A DNA stretch of 64,000 bases from Bordetella genomosp. 9 (lineage in GTDB: Bacteria; Pseudomonadota; Gammaproteobacteria; Burkholderiales; Burkholderiaceae_B): contig NZ_NEVJ01000001.1 of the NCBI RefSeq assembly GCF_002261425.1, positions 186,001 through 250,000 on the forward strand, read 5' to 3'. Positions 31,113-40,189 of the stretch are shown here, one piece after another (positions within the stretch are counted from its first letter, which is position 1; each line of letters opens with the position of its first letter). The notes under the pieces were generated by a model that was not told the DNA's origin, searched no databases, and was given only the letters and a program-made list of their open reading frames with translations. The position numbers were made by a program, and so were the translations under genes.

Positions 31113-31481
31113 CAGCGCAGCGTCCGTGTCCGCGGCGGCGATTCCGGTCGTCAACCGGGCCGCGCCGGACGCCACCCGACAAATGTCCCTTGTTTGTAGG
31201 AAGTTACGTATGTGGGGACCGGCGTTACCGGAAGCCCGGTACGTTCGCGGTACACTGGTTGGCAAGCAGATATATTGGGGTCGAACCGGCGCATCCTGTC
31301 GACCTTCGGGTTATCACTAGGGCTTTTACGGGCGGATTATCCGTCTGCCTCGTGTAATGTTCTCTATGTCAAAGTGTGGCAGCTAAATTCGTTTTAATTT
31401 GTCGCAGATAGTTACAGTCTTCCAGGCAAACTCCTAAATTGTTCATGATGGAACCGCGGCTCCTTTTGGAATTGTAGGACT
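31113..31481. promoter_or_regulatory. 369-bp gap before the glycosyltransferase gene, AT-rich leader
   Basis: No credible gene is found here. A small perfect inverted repeat TACCGG/CCGGTA lies at 31226-31241. From about 31320 to 31450 the base composition is clearly more AT-rich than in the coding neighbours, as expected for a promoter and leader of the glycosyltransferase gene. No certain -35/-10 pair or terminator could be assigned. Confidence 0.4.
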
Positions 31482-32459
31482 ATGCCCACACCTTCCGGCG
31501 TCATGCCCCCGTACGACAAGCCCCGAGCGCTGAGCGGCTTGCGCGGTGCCGGTCGCGTCGCGCTGCTGATGGCGCCACGGCTTGGCGACACCCTGCTGAT
31601 GATGACCCTGGCGCAGAACCTGGCGCTCCATGGCCGTCAGGTGACCGTGTTCGGCGATTACGTCCATGCGCTCAAGGACTGGTTTCCCACCATGGACGTC
31701 CGGCCGTCGCTGCCGCAGGCCCGGGCGCGGGAAACGCTGGCGCAATTCGACTGCGTGGGCCAGATGCACATAGGCTGGCCCTATACGCTGCACGACTGCC
31801 ATGAAAAATATTTCTACTATGACGCCCACGTGGTCGTGACCGGCCGGGGCTTCGTCAAGCTTTTCCAGATCCGCGACTTCTGCCGTGACGAACTCGCCAT
31901 GCCGGGCGCCACGACGCACAATGCCCTGCAGCCGCTGAACCGGCTGGACCACCGATCCTGTCCTGGCCGTATCGTGCTGCATCCCACCTCGACGGAAGCA
32001 TTGCGCTGCTGGGCTCCCCATCATTTCGAAGCCTTGGGCGTGCGCCTGCTCAAGGACGGATACGAACCCAATTTCCTGGTCGCGCCCCATGAGCGCAAGG
32101 ACTGGATCTTCCTGAGAGACGCCGGCCTGAAGGTTCCCGAACTGCCCTCGCTGTCGGAAGTGGCTTCGCTGATACACGCCTCGGGCTGGTTCATCGGCAA
32201 CGAATCCGGGCTGGGGCATCTGGCGTCCAATCTGGGCGTTCCCACCTTGTCGGTCACCGGCCGTCCTACCCGCACCAAGGCATGGCGTCCCGCCTGGGCC
32301 ACGTCGCGCATCGTCTACCCCGCCTACATTCCGGGCGGGCGCTGGCGTGACCGCCTGTGGCGCGACTGGCTGTCGCCCCGCAGCGTCATGTGGGCGTTCC
32401 GCCGCCTGCAGCAGGACGACCGGCGCAATCCCGTCGCGCCGCCCTGGAATGCGGCGTGA
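31482..32459 (+). CDS. Glycosyltransferase family 9 (heptosyltransferase-like)
   Basis: A 325-residue GT9-family protein, the family of ADP-heptose:LPS heptosyltransferases. The N-terminal GRVALLMAPRLGDTLLMMTL corresponds to the family xGDxL strand-loop, the middle has IVLHPTSTEALRCWAPHHFE (donor-site HP and W residues), and the C-terminal WFIGNESGLGHLASNLGVP matches the family D/ESGxxHLA block. It probably adds a sugar to lipopolysaccharide core in the cytoplasm. It is followed by an O-antigen ligase-like gene. The DPG of many heptosyltransferases is replaced by NESG. No other core genes are near, so the exact sugar and site are open. Confidence 0.86.
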   Translation: MPTPSGVMPPYDKPRALSGLRGAGRVALLMAPRLGDTLLMMTLAQNLALHGRQVTVFGDYVHALKDWFPTMDVRPSLPQARARETLAQFDCVGQMHIGWPYTLHDCHEKYFYYDAHVVVTGRGFVKLFQIRDFCRDELAMPGATTHNALQPLNRLDHRSCPGRIVLHPTSTEALRCWAPHHFEALGVRLLKDGYEPNFLVAPHERKDWIFLRDAGLKVPELPSLSEVASLIHASGWFIGNESGLGHLASNLGVPTLSVTGRPTRTKAWRPAWATSRIVYPAYIPGGRWRDRLWRDWLSPRSVMWAFRRLQQDDRRNPVAPPWNAA

Positions 32460-32583
32460 TGGTTCGCCCCCTTCCGTTTTCCCGACTTTCCCGCAAGCGG
32501 CAAGCTTGCCCCGCACGACCGAAGCAGCCCAAACCATGCATGGGGTGATGGATCGGTATTGCCCCATACAGTGATTTGAGTTC

Positions 32584-33882
32584 ATGCCATCGCTATATCC
32601 CCGCCTGGCGGCAATACTCGCCCTACTCGTGCCCGCGTGCGCGCTGACCAGCGCTTCGGCCGGCCCGACCCTGCTTTACGTGGCTGGGCTGCTGGCCATC
32701 ATCGCCATCGTCCACGACCGGCTGCGCGGCGGTGGCGCCACGGACACGGCCGCCATGGCCCCCATATGGCCGGCGGCCATCGCGTTATGCGCGCCCTTGG
32801 CGTCGGTGCTGTTGACCTTCGCGTTGGTGAACGGCGCATGGAGTTCGTCGGAATTCGAGAAGTTCTTCCGCTTCGCGCTGGCCTGTCCGATCGGTTGGCT
32901 GCTGCTGCGAGCGCCGGTGCGCTGGCTGCAGCAGGTGCAGTGGAGCCTGTTGTTCAGCGCCTACGCCGGCTCGATCATGCTGATCGTCATCATGCACACC
33001 GCCGATCTGGGCCGGGGTACGGTCAGTGATTTCGGCGGGCGATACAACGCCGTGGCCTTCGCGGACCTGACGCTGTTCTTCGGCTTTGCCTGCCTGTTGA
33101 TGCTGCCATGGACATTGAGCCGCTGGCCGCGCGTCGAAAAAGGCCTGAAGATCCTGGCCGCGGTCCTGAGCCTGTACGGGACCTGGCTGTCGCAGACGCG
33201 CAGCAGCTGGATGCTGCTGCCCATCTTCGGCCTGGTCGTCCTGTTGTCGCGCGCGCATTGGTCGCGCAGGGCCAAGGCCGTGTTCGTGGCCGGCCTGCTC
33301 GTCGTGCTGGCGGGCGCCACGTCACTGCTGTGGCACATGCAGGACAGCCGCATGCGGGAAGTCGCATCGGACGTCGAGAACTATGTGGACAACGCCGACC
33401 GCGACACCTCGGTCGGCATACGCATGCAGCTTTGGCATGCGTCGTGGCTGATGTTCCTGGATCATCCCGTGATCGGCACTGGCGCACGCAACTTCCGGTC
33501 GAATCTTGCCGAGCTGCGCGACCGTGGCATCGTGACGCCCCTGGTCGCCAGCGATTACGGCGAACCCCATAACGACCTGATCGCGGCCATGGCCGGCTAC
33601 GGCGCGATCGGCCTCCTGGCCATGCTCACCCTGTACCTGTTGCCGGCCGTGATTTTCTACCGGCGGATGTTCCATCCCGATCCGCGGGTGCATATCGGCG
33701 CGCAGGTCGGCCTGTTGTTCTGCCTGGGCTATACGGCCTTCAGCCTGACCGAAATGATGTTCCGCAACATGCGCAGCGTGCCGATCTATGCGGTCACGAT
33801 GGTGGTGCTGTACGCACTGACGGCGCCGCGGCGGCCGGTCGCTGTCGCGCACGATCACGGCCTAGCCGCCGGGATGCGTTAG
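32584..33882 (+). CDS. O-antigen ligase/polymerase family membrane protein (WaaL/Wzy_C)
   Basis: A 432-residue protein with about 10-12 hydrophobic helices and a large periplasmic loop. The Wzy_C signature region is seen in SQTRSSWMLLPIFGLVVLLS and, after the loop, HPVIGTGARNFR with EPHNDLIAAMAGYGAIGLLA, which carries the conserved histidine of WaaL-type ligases. These enzymes join undecaprenyl-linked O-antigen to lipid A-core, or polymerise repeats. Together with the preceding family 9 transferase it forms a small lipopolysaccharide gene group (124-bp gap). Ligase and polymerase cannot be told apart from sequence alone; no wzx or sugar-nucleotide genes are present. Confidence 0.85.
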   Translation: MPSLYPRLAAILALLVPACALTSASAGPTLLYVAGLLAIIAIVHDRLRGGGATDTAAMAPIWPAAIALCAPLASVLLTFALVNGAWSSSEFEKFFRFALACPIGWLLLRAPVRWLQQVQWSLLFSAYAGSIMLIVIMHTADLGRGTVSDFGGRYNAVAFADLTLFFGFACLLMLPWTLSRWPRVEKGLKILAAVLSLYGTWLSQTRSSWMLLPIFGLVVLLSRAHWSRRAKAVFVAGLLVVLAGATSLLWHMQDSRMREVASDVENYVDNADRDTSVGIRMQLWHASWLMFLDHPVIGTGARNFRSNLAELRDRGIVTPLVASDYGEPHNDLIAAMAGYGAIGLLAMLTLYLLPAVIFYRRMFHPDPRVHIGAQVGLLFCLGYTAFSLTEMMFRNMRSVPIYAVTMVVLYALTAPRRPVAVAHDHGLAAGMR

Positions 33883-34084
33883 ACAGACCCAGGCATCGTC
33901 CGACCCGACGTCCAGTTTGGTCTGATTCTGCCAGGCAACGGGAACAATACCGTAACGTTTCTGCAAACTTGCCGCAGGTTTTCCGCAGGCAAGCTGCAAC
34001 GTGCCGAACGACGCACGTCCCTTCCATGCTTGCCCTCGGTACCGATGGGCGCGCGTTCCGCGTGCCTAACCTGTCGGAGACGCT

Positions 34085-35131
34085 ATGGGCAAGTTCACTG
34101 AACAACAGCTGCAGCTCGCGGGTTCGCTCGCGCTCGAACGCAGTTTCGTGCTTGGAAATACGTACCTTACGGATAGGGACGCCGCCTTCGCCGGCGGTGG
34201 TTTCGTCGAAGGATTGGGCAGCGACGGCGCCGATGTGGATATCTATGCCATCCGCGAATCGCACCTGACCATGACGCAGGTCGATGCCACGCGCTACGAG
34301 CGCATTGTGGGCCGTGGCGGCATCCGCCTGACCGCGCGCGACCGGCAAGCGGAAATTTGCCGCATCCATACACTGGTTCCCGGCACCTCGATCAAGGTCG
34401 GCGTGCATTACCGGACCTGGGACGAACTGAATGGCCTGACCATCGCGGTTCATCTTCTGCACGAGGCGGGCCATCGCAACCCGCTGGCGCCGGCCGAGCC
34501 GCTCCCCTTGCGCGACCTGGTATTCCTGCACCGCCTGTACACATCGCACGATATCCAGGGCGCGGACCGGCTGACCCGGGTGCGGCAGGAAATCGGGCGG
34601 CATCGCTTCCTGTACCTGCTTTATCGCCGCAAGGCGTGCAGCCCATCCCTGCTCGGGAATCTGCTGCACGCATGGGGGCTGGGGGACTGGCGCCAATCCG
34701 CCACCCTGGCGCATGAGATGGCGGTGGCGCACTTCCAGGCCTACACGCACCTATTGGGCAACACGCACTATCACCCCGTCTGGATACTGCCGTACGCGCG
34801 GTACCGCGGTGTGCCGGAATCCCTGGTGGCCAGGCTGGTGCGCATCATGGTCGACAAGGACCCGTCCAGCGATGAGGAAAGCCGGCGATTCGTGAACGGC
34901 TGCCTGGACTTCATCGACGACGTCATGACAGCCGCCGTCAATCTGCTGAGCCGCGTCGGCGGGCATGCCTGCCGCGAAGCCGCCTGCGCGGCACTGGAAA
35001 TCCAGCTGGCGCGCCAGCCGCACGCTTGCCCGGAATGGGAAGCCGTGTACCACCGCAAGACCTACGGCATGAACGACATCATGATGCGGGAGTGGCTGGA
35101 ACGGTACGGAGATGCCGTTCGCGTGCAGTAG
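34085..35131 (+). CDS. Nucleotidyltransferase-like protein of unknown function
   Basis: A 348-residue soluble protein. Residues 37-54 (GGGFVEGLGSDGADVDIYAI region) fit the nucleotidyltransferase-fold motif G-G/S-x-x-x-G-x-x-x-D-x-D, with D50 and D52 as putative metal ligands. A third catalytic carboxylate is not obvious (the candidate strand reads IKVGVHYRTW). The rest is helical with many histidines and arginines and resembles no family I can name. GGAG precedes the ATG. It lies 202 bp after the O-antigen ligase gene in the same direction. Possible roles include nucleotidyl transfer to a small molecule or protein; all are guesses. Confidence 0.6.
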   Translation: MGKFTEQQLQLAGSLALERSFVLGNTYLTDRDAAFAGGGFVEGLGSDGADVDIYAIRESHLTMTQVDATRYERIVGRGGIRLTARDRQAEICRIHTLVPGTSIKVGVHYRTWDELNGLTIAVHLLHEAGHRNPLAPAEPLPLRDLVFLHRLYTSHDIQGADRLTRVRQEIGRHRFLYLLYRRKACSPSLLGNLLHAWGLGDWRQSATLAHEMAVAHFQAYTHLLGNTHYHPVWILPYARYRGVPESLVARLVRIMVDKDPSSDEESRRFVNGCLDFIDDVMTAAVNLLSRVGGHACREAACAALEIQLARQPHACPEWEAVYHRKTYGMNDIMMREWLERYGDAVRVQ

Positions 35132-35141
35132 CAATCAGGTC

Positions 35142-36074
35142 TCAAGCCCTGCCTATGCAGGGGGCATGCGTGAAATCGATGGTCGTGGCCACCATCGCAC
35201 GCATGCTGGCCAACAGGCCGCGGCTATCGCCGCGGCGCCACTGGAACGCGTACTGCAGCGGCCGCAACGGCGACCTCGCGCCGATGCAATGCAGCTTGAG
35301 CCGTTCCGCCCAGCCAGCCGGCAGAAAGCCCACGCCCACGCCGGCGCCTATCATCCCCGCCACTGCCGCCCAACTGTTGCAGACGATGCGCTGTTCCACG
35401 CCGGCCTTGTGCGCCAGCAGCCACTCGTCCAGCAGTCGCGTGGTGCCGGCGTCCGCCGGCAGCGTCACCAGCGGATGGCGGCGCAGCAGTTCCTGCACGC
35501 CGGGCTTGGCTGCACCGCCGGGCGCCGCACGCTTGCGGGGCGCGGCCGTCAATGCCGGCGCGGCGACCCATTCGAAACGCGCCTGGCCCATGGCCTGCGA
35601 TACCAGTTCGCTGCGCGGCGACAGGCCGGCGATGACAGCGAAATCGAGTTCGCCGTCGGCCAGGCGCCGTTCCAGCACCCCGCCGACGTTCACGTAAGGC
35701 TCCAGGACGAGGCCTGGATGCGTGCCATGCGCGAGGGCGACCAGGGCCGGCAGCCACGTCAGGGCCGATAGATCGCCGACGCCGAACCGGCAATGGCCTC
35801 GCAACGCGGTGGCGTCGGCGGTCTGGCGTTCGAATGCCGCGGCGGCGTCCAGCACCTGCAGCGCCACGGGAAGCAGCCGGCGCCCCGTGTCGGTCAGCAC
35901 CGCCTTCTGGCCGCTGCGATCGAACAGGGGTTGGCCGATGGCCGATTCCAGTTCCGCCAATCGCTTGGACAGTGCGGAAATCGACAGGTGGATGCGTTCT
36001 GCCGCGGTGGCGAAGTTGGCGCATTGCGCCGCCCACCAGAAGGCTTCCAATTGCTTGACGGAGGGCAGGGCCAT
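35142..36074 (-). CDS. LysR-family regulator
   Basis: A 310-residue LysR regulator with the helix-turn-helix FATAAERIHLSISALSKRLA at residues about 21-40 and ELESAIGQPLFDRSGQKAVL behind it. The effector domain has the GVGVGFLPAGWAERL end typical of the family. Its start codon lies only 5 bp from the first of six 13-bp direct repeats, and no Shine-Dalgarno is seen on that side, so the repeats occupy its leader. It is divergent from the alpha-hydroxyacid oxidase gene, which it probably regulates. Confidence 0.9.
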   Translation of the reverse strand: MALPSVKQLEAFWWAAQCANFATAAERIHLSISALSKRLAELESAIGQPLFDRSGQKAVLTDTGRRLLPVALQVLDAAAAFERQTADATALRGHCRFGVGDLSALTWLPALVALAHGTHPGLVLEPYVNVGGVLERRLADGELDFAVIAGLSPRSELVSQAMGQARFEWVAAPALTAAPRKRAAPGGAAKPGVQELLRRHPLVTLPADAGTTRLLDEWLLAHKAGVEQRIVCNSWAAVAGMIGAGVGVGFLPAGWAERLKLHCIGARSPLRPLQYAFQWRRGDSRGLLASMRAMVATTIDFTHAPCIGRA

Positions 36075-36079
36075 TAATG

Positions 36080-36151
36080 TGTTCGAAAAATATGTTCGAC
36101 AGAGATGTTCGACAGAGATGTTCGACAGAGATGTTCGAAAGATATGTTCGA
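36080..36151. repeat. Six 13-bp direct repeats with core TGTTCGA between LysR and oxidase genes
   Basis: The heptamer TGTTCGA begins at 36080, 36093, 36106, 36119, 36132 and 36145, an exact 13-bp period. The central copies share the full unit TGTTCGACAGAGA; copies 1, 5 and 6 extend to TTCGAA, which is a palindrome. The array fills the leader of the LysR gene and lies upstream of a TATATA box (36175-36180) on the oxidase side. A multi-copy operator is the simplest reading; a slippage-prone spacer is the alternative. Confidence 0.85.
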
Positions 36152-36295
36152 AAAAAGCGAATCAATTCGTCAACTATATATCGCTTTTCCGCGCGCGGCC
36201 AGGCGCCTAAAGTGGGCGCTCCCTTTCCTGGAACGGCGGCCCCTTCAATAGCCGTCACGCAACCCATGTACGCGCACCGCACCAACGAATCCGTC

Positions 36296-37498
36296 ATGCC
36301 GCCATCCGCCGCGGCCATTCCGCGTCGGAATCGCAAGCCGCCGTCTGTCCTTTCCCGGATGCTCTCCCTGCATGATTTCGAGGCAGCCGCGCGGGCCCGG
36401 CTGCCGCGGCCGATCTTCGGGTACATCGCGGGCGCCGCGGAAGACAACACCTCGCGCGACGACAACCGGGCGGTCTTCGACGAATTTGCGTTCGTGACGC
36501 GTGTGCTGCGCGACGTATCGCGGCGCACCCAGGCGGTGGAGCTGTTCGGCAATCGCTATGCGTCGCCGTTCGGCATCGCGCCCATGGGCATCGCGGCGCT
36601 ATCCGCCTACCGGGGCGATCTCGTGCTGGCGCGGGCGGCGCGCGACGCCGGCGTGCCGGCGATCATGAGCGCGACGTCCCTGATCCCCATGGAAGATGTG
36701 GCTCGAGAGTGTCCCGGCACCTGGTTCCAGGCCTACCTGCCGGGGGACCAGGCGCGCATCGATGCCCTGGTCGATCGCGTACGGCGCGCCGGCTTCCAGG
36801 TCCTGGTGGTCACCGTGGACATTCCCGTCTCCGCCAACCGTGAGAACAATGTGCGCAGCGGATTCTCCACGCCCCTGCGCCCCAGCCCGCGCCTGGCCTG
36901 GGACGGCCTGCTGCGGCCGCGCTGGGTGGTGAACACCTTGCTGCGGACGTGGGCGCGGCATGGCATGCCCCACTTCGAGAATTCCTTCGCGACGCGGGGC
37001 GCGCCGATCGTGTCGTCGACCGTCATGCGCGATTTCTCGGCGCGCGACAATCTCAGTTGGGAACATATGTCGGCCATCCGCCGGCGCTGGCCGGGTCCAT
37101 TGGTCATCAAGGGCGTGATCGGCGTCGACGATGCGCGCATGGCCCAACGGATCGGCGCGGACGGCGTGATCCTGTCCAATCACGGCGGCCGCCAGCTGGA
37201 CGGCGCGGCGTCGCCGATGCGCACGCTGGAGCGAGTCGTGCAGGCGCTGGGCCCTGGCTATCCCGTCATGATCGATGGCGGGTTTCGCAGGGGCTCGGAC
37301 GTGCTGAAGGCGCTGGCGCTGGGCGCGCGGATGGCCTTCGTCGGCAGGCCGTTCAACTACGCCGCGGCGGTGGCCGGGGAAGCCGGCGTGCGGCACGCCA
37401 TCGGGCTGCTGCACGCCGAGATCGATCGCAACATGGCGATGCTCGGCGTGGATCGTTGCGAAGCGCTGGGCGCCGACGCGCTGATACGCAAGACCTGA
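36296..37498 (+). CDS. FMN-dependent alpha-hydroxyacid dehydrogenase/oxidase (LldD family)
   Basis: A 400-residue enzyme of the L-lactate/glycolate/mandelate oxidase family, which oxidises an alpha-hydroxyacid with FMN. The active-site block is GVILSNHGGRQLDGAASPM, with the catalytic histidine at residue 296; FGIAPMGIAAL, TWFQAYLPGD and VMIDGGFRRGSDVLKALALG bind FMN phosphate. The chosen ATG (MPPSAAAIPRRNR) is one of several; 36266 and 36359 (MLSLHDFEAAARARLP) are also possible. The frame is open back to 36077 but that part is encoded by the tandem repeats. Substrate unknown; a divergent LysR gene points to substrate-induced expression. Confidence 0.9.
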   Translation: MPPSAAAIPRRNRKPPSVLSRMLSLHDFEAAARARLPRPIFGYIAGAAEDNTSRDDNRAVFDEFAFVTRVLRDVSRRTQAVELFGNRYASPFGIAPMGIAALSAYRGDLVLARAARDAGVPAIMSATSLIPMEDVARECPGTWFQAYLPGDQARIDALVDRVRRAGFQVLVVTVDIPVSANRENNVRSGFSTPLRPSPRLAWDGLLRPRWVVNTLLRTWARHGMPHFENSFATRGAPIVSSTVMRDFSARDNLSWEHMSAIRRRWPGPLVIKGVIGVDDARMAQRIGADGVILSNHGGRQLDGAASPMRTLERVVQALGPGYPVMIDGGFRRGSDVLKALALGARMAFVGRPFNYAAAVAGEAGVRHAIGLLHAEIDRNMAMLGVDRCEALGADALIRKT

Positions 37499-37593
37499 CG
37501 CACGCCCCCTGACGCGCAAGCCCTGACGCAGGCAAGGCATGGCGCCGCCGTGACCGGGCAGGACGACCGCCTTCCCGATCGGCGGCCGTGCGC

Positions 37594-40092
37594 CTAGAGG
37601 TGATACCGGACCGTCAGCATCGCGTTGCGGCGGTCGCCGAACACGCTGTAGAAGTAGCCCGGCGGACGGATGTAGTAATCGCGGTCGAAGATGTTGTTCA
37701 GGGCGATCGACACGTCGACGTTCTGGTTCACCTGGTATCCCACCGTCGCGTTGAAGATGGCGTATCCGCCCTGGGTCACCCCGCGGGTGGTGGCGGTCTG
37801 CGCGAGCATGCCGCCACCCACGCTCACCTTCTGCAGCGGGCCGTCGGTGAACTTGTACTTGGTCCACAGCTTGAACAGGTGCTTGGGATCGGTGCCGTCG
37901 GTCAGGTCGGCGTCGTCGTTGGCGAACTTGACGTTCAGATAGGTGTAGCCCGCATAGACGTTCCAGTTCGGCGTGGTCTGGCCGTTGACTTCGAACTCCA
38001 CGCCCTGGTCGCGCGCCTTGCCGCCCGGGATGCTGCCGGTGGGATGGTCGGGATCGGTGACCGCGCGATCCTTGTCGTTGATGCGGAACAGCGCCACCGT
38101 CGTGTTCAGGCGATTGTCCAGGAAGCTGTTCTTCAGGCCGATCTCGTATTGTTCGCCCGTGCGCGGCGGCAGCAGCGCGCCGGTAAAGCTCGTGGCCGTC
38201 TGCGCCGTCATGAAGCGCGAGAAATTGGCATAGGCGGTGGTCGACGGCGTGATGTCCCACACCAGGCCGGCCGACGGCAGGAAACGGTGCTTGACGTCGG
38301 CGATCGTGCCCCAGCTGGGATCGGCGGACAGGACGCTTTTGCTGCGTTCCTGCAGATAGGCCTCGCGCGCGCCCAGCACCAGGGTGACGGGATCCGCCAG
38401 CTTCACGCGTCCCTGGGTATAGAAGCTGTACTGCTCCAGGCGGCTTTTCGCGTCATAGGTGAAAGGCACGCTCACTTCGGGCACGTCGTCGGCATCGTAG
38501 AGGCTGAACAGGCCGCCCGGATTGGGCCCGGTCAGGGGCACGAAGCCGGACTTGGCGCGCTGGTTCATCTGCGCGTAATTGAAGCCGGCCGTCAGCGTGT
38601 GCGTCAGGCCGAAGGCCTGCACGGGGCCGGATGCGTGGGTGTCGAAGCCCGCCCAGTCCACGTCCGTCAGCTGCCGCTGGTCGCCGAAGCGCGCCTGGCC
38701 GTCCGCGGTGGCGGCGGGGCCGGAATAGGCGTACTTGGCGCTGAGCCTGGCCTCGCGGTAGAAGGCCGTCGAGTCCCAGGTCCAGCCGTTGTCGAATCGA
38801 TGCGTCAGGTTGGCGTTGGCTTCCTTCAGCGCCACATAGGAGCGGTTCCAGTCGGGGCTGTAGTTGTCGTGGTAAGACCCGGGCACGCGACCGACCAGCG
38901 CCGTCCGCGTGTCGTTGATGACGCCGCCCGCGCCGTAGTCCAGGCCGGTGATCTTGGTGACCTGGTAGCCTCCCGAGAAGGACAAGGTGGTGCGTGGGGA
39001 AAAGTCGTAGTCCAGGGCGACGTAGCCCATCGCGTTGCGGTTGCGCGTGACGTCCACGGACTGCTGCCAGTTGTTGCCCGCGATCACCGCCCGGCCGCGC
39101 AGGGTGCCCGCTTCGTTCAGCGGGCCGCCGACGTCGAAGACCTGGCGCGCGCCGCCGAAGGTGCTGATCTGCGTTTCGCTGGACAGATGGAACTCGTCCT
39201 GCGGGCGCTTGCGCACCAGGTTGACGGTGCCGCCCGGCTGGCCGAGCGAGTCATCGGTCACGCCCGCCGGGCCGCGCAGGACTTCCACGCGGTCGTACAT
39301 GGCCATGTCGAACTGCTGCTGGTATTGCAGGCCGTTCATGATGGACACGCCATCGAATTCGATGCCCATCTGGTTGCCGCGCGCGCGGTAGTAGCCGGTG
39401 CCGTCGCCGTAGTCCACCGAGCCCACGCCCGTGACGTAGCGCAGGCCCTGCTGGATGGTGGCGACGTTCTGGTCGTCCATGCGTTCGCGTGTCAGGACGG
39501 AAACCGAGGCGGGGATCTCCTTGATCGGCACGGGGATCTTGCCGATGGTGGCGGTGGTCGCCGCATAGGACCCGCTGCCTTCCTTATTGGCGTCGGAGAC
39601 CGCGCTGCCCGTGACCTTGACCTCGGGCAGCGTCGTGCTGGTGTCCGGCGCGGGGCGCAGCAGATAGCCGCCGTTGTCCTGCTGCACGGCTTCCAGGCCG
39701 GTGCCGGCGAGCAGCGACGCGAGCGCCGCGCGCGGCGTATAGCGGCCGCTGATGCCGGCGGTACGCTTGCCCGCGGCCTGGTCTTCCGTGAAGGTCAGCA
39801 GGACGTTGGCCGAGCTGGCCAGGCTGCGCAGCGCCGGCGCCAGCGCGCCGGCGGGAATGTCGAACCGCCGCGCCGTGGCTGGCGCCGTGGCTGGCGCCGC
39901 GGATTGCGCAGCGGATTGCGCAGCGGATTGCGCCCATGCGTGACCCGGCACCGCCCCATACAGCGCCGCGCCGCAGCCGACGGCGGCCAGCAGCCGGATG
40001 ATGGCGCGCGGCGGGAATGCCTGCCGCGAACCGGTCTTGGTTGATCGATGTGGCGTATCGGGATGCGCGCGACGACGACGGGCAATCAGCAT
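37594..40092 (-). CDS. TonB-dependent siderophore receptor with N-terminal signalling domain
   Basis: An 832-residue outer-membrane receptor of the FpvA/FecA transducer type. After the signal peptide (around residues 25-54, ending HAWA) there is a STN secretin/TonB short domain (FDIPAGALAPALRSLASSAN), then a plug with IKEIPASVSVLTRERMDDQN and YRARGNQMGIEFDGV, and a 22-strand barrel ending in MLTVRYHL. The STN domain signals to FecR when ligand binds. It is the third gene of the fecI-fecR-receptor group on the minus strand. The ligand is an iron-siderophore by family; which one is unknown. The signal peptide junction is encoded by short DNA repeats (AQSAAQSAAQSAA). Confidence 0.95.
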   Translation of the reverse strand: MLIARRRRAHPDTPHRSTKTGSRQAFPPRAIIRLLAAVGCGAALYGAVPGHAWAQSAAQSAAQSAAPATAPATARRFDIPAGALAPALRSLASSANVLLTFTEDQAAGKRTAGISGRYTPRAALASLLAGTGLEAVQQDNGGYLLRPAPDTSTTLPEVKVTGSAVSDANKEGSGSYAATTATIGKIPVPIKEIPASVSVLTRERMDDQNVATIQQGLRYVTGVGSVDYGDGTGYYRARGNQMGIEFDGVSIMNGLQYQQQFDMAMYDRVEVLRGPAGVTDDSLGQPGGTVNLVRKRPQDEFHLSSETQISTFGGARQVFDVGGPLNEAGTLRGRAVIAGNNWQQSVDVTRNRNAMGYVALDYDFSPRTTLSFSGGYQVTKITGLDYGAGGVINDTRTALVGRVPGSYHDNYSPDWNRSYVALKEANANLTHRFDNGWTWDSTAFYREARLSAKYAYSGPAATADGQARFGDQRQLTDVDWAGFDTHASGPVQAFGLTHTLTAGFNYAQMNQRAKSGFVPLTGPNPGGLFSLYDADDVPEVSVPFTYDAKSRLEQYSFYTQGRVKLADPVTLVLGAREAYLQERSKSVLSADPSWGTIADVKHRFLPSAGLVWDITPSTTAYANFSRFMTAQTATSFTGALLPPRTGEQYEIGLKNSFLDNRLNTTVALFRINDKDRAVTDPDHPTGSIPGGKARDQGVEFEVNGQTTPNWNVYAGYTYLNVKFANDDADLTDGTDPKHLFKLWTKYKFTDGPLQKVSVGGGMLAQTATTRGVTQGGYAIFNATVGYQVNQNVDVSIALNNIFDRDYYIRPPGYFYSVFGDRRNAMLTVRYHL
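39872..39934. repeat. Two adjoining 12-bp repeat blocks at the receptor signal-peptide junction
   Basis: GCCGTGGCTGGC occurs twice (39872-39895) and GCGGATTGCGC(A/C) three times (39899-39934). In the protein they give the AQSA and ATAP repeats between the signal peptide and the STN domain. Copy changes keep the frame. Confidence 0.85.
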
Positions 40093-40189
40093 GGGTTCCC
40101 CTAAGCTTATAGGTGTGCGATAAGTCCTCAGGGGATATGTGCCGCGAGCAGGCCGATCGGGCAGGCGTCGTGCGAAAATTCTTTCGACG

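Noticed and set aside
32499..32510. GGCAAGCTTGCC palindrome between glycosyltransferase and ligase genes
   Set aside because: It has no loop or T run and could arise by chance; no regulator assignment is possible.
33968..33993. CTTGCC/GGCAAG hairpin before the nucleotidyltransferase-like gene
   Set aside because: The 6-bp stem is interrupted by a 3x3 internal loop and no T run follows; not enough to call a terminator or riboswitch.
36080..36151. Reading the 13-bp array as a CRISPR
   Set aside because: Units are contiguous without unique spacers and far too short; no cas gene is near.
36077..36295. N-terminal extension of the hydroxyacid oxidase through the tandem repeats
   Set aside because: The extra codons translate the 13-bp repeats; homologues start near SLHDFEAAARARLP, so the repeats are more likely regulatory.
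37588..40044. 818-codon open frame on the plus strand over the TonB receptor gene
   Set aside because: It is the complement of a well-formed receptor gene; GC-rich third positions keep such shadow frames open.
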